Positions 6,036 to 6,098 of a DNA stretch of 6,098 nt are shown piece by piece; within the stretch, counting starts at the first letter, position 1; each line of letters begins with the position of its first letter. Origin of the DNA: Bacteroidetes bacterium UBA2364 (GTDB lineage Bacteria; Bacteroidota; Rhodothermia; Rhodothermales; UBA2364); the NCBI GenBank assembly GCA_002344075.1, contig DDTM01000076.1, forward strand, positions 69,435 through 75,532, given 5' to 3'. The notes under the pieces are model-generated. The model saw only the letters and a program-made list of their open reading frames with translations, searched no databases and was not told the DNA's origin. A program made the translations under genes and the position numbers.

Positions 6036-6098
6036 TTAGAGGCGGTTATGCTTGGTGTAGGTATGAATAGGGTGCATTTTAAATGATGCCGCGCCTAT
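6036..6098 (-). CDS. Possible C-terminal tail of a leftward gene entering from the right edge
   Basis: On the minus strand one frame is open from the window edge and ends in TAA at 6038-6036. It reads 20 residues, IGAASFKMHPIHTYTKHNRL. The other two minus-strand frames are closed within this stretch. A T-rich tract follows immediately, and the strong hairpin lies about 70 bp further on, as expected downstream of a gene. Twenty codons are too few to prove coding, and no family can be named. Confidence 0.25.
   Translation of the reverse strand: MGAASFKMHPIHTYTKHNRL

Noticed and set aside
6049..6087. Short plus-strand frame starting at ATG 6049
   Set aside because: It stops after 12 codons and has no supporting signal.
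1..6098. CRISPR array, tRNA, rRNA or transposase
   Set aside because: No regularly spaced repeats, no cloverleaf or rRNA motifs, and no DDE or HUH transposase-like protein are visible on either strand.

Overview
The window suggests a member of the Bacteroidota/Rhodothermota: start codons lack clear Shine-Dalgarno sequences, a secreted caspase-like protein carries Ig-like repeats, and a small periplasmic domain of a type I associate with that group accompanies it. No rRNA or marker gene is present, so the assignment is only an inference. Base composition is split. Positions 1 to about 1600 are clearly AT-rich, whereas from about 1600 to 5800 the DNA is close to balanced. The switch coincides with the end of a large attC-like hairpin.

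Left block (1-1603, plus strand): the C-terminal part of a short-chain dehydrogenase/reductase, 43 bp, then a complete AraC-family regulator. Starting 12 bp after the regulator's stop codon is a folded inverted repeat of about 139 bp that begins with a near-match to the integron R'' box and ends with an exact GTTRRRY R' box. I read the block as a probable integron-type gene cassette, or a related transferred cassette, carrying an oxidoreductase and its likely regulator. No integrase is visible.

Middle block (1673-5351): two divergent transcription units. Leftward, a small membrane-anchored periplasmic protein (3863-3405) is followed after 13 bp by an exported caspase-like peptidase with three Ig-like repeats and an intact His/Cys dyad (3391-1673). 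Rightward is a transmembrane Ser/Thr kinase with an extracytoplasmic Sel1-like repeat domain (3972-5351). The 108-bp divergent spacer holds a perfect 16-bp palindrome. Arrangement and topology suggest an envelope signalling module: the kinase domain would face the cytoplasm, while its Sel1 domain, the small anchored protein and the caspase would face the periplasm or exterior. The functional link is inference.

Right block (5352-6098): a small conserved soluble protein of unknown function runs convergent to the kinase, with a possible shared terminator hairpin between them. The final 316 bp are mostly non-coding and hold a strong 38-nt hairpin, an 11-bp direct repeat, and a possible 20-codon C-terminal tail of another leftward gene entering from the right edge.
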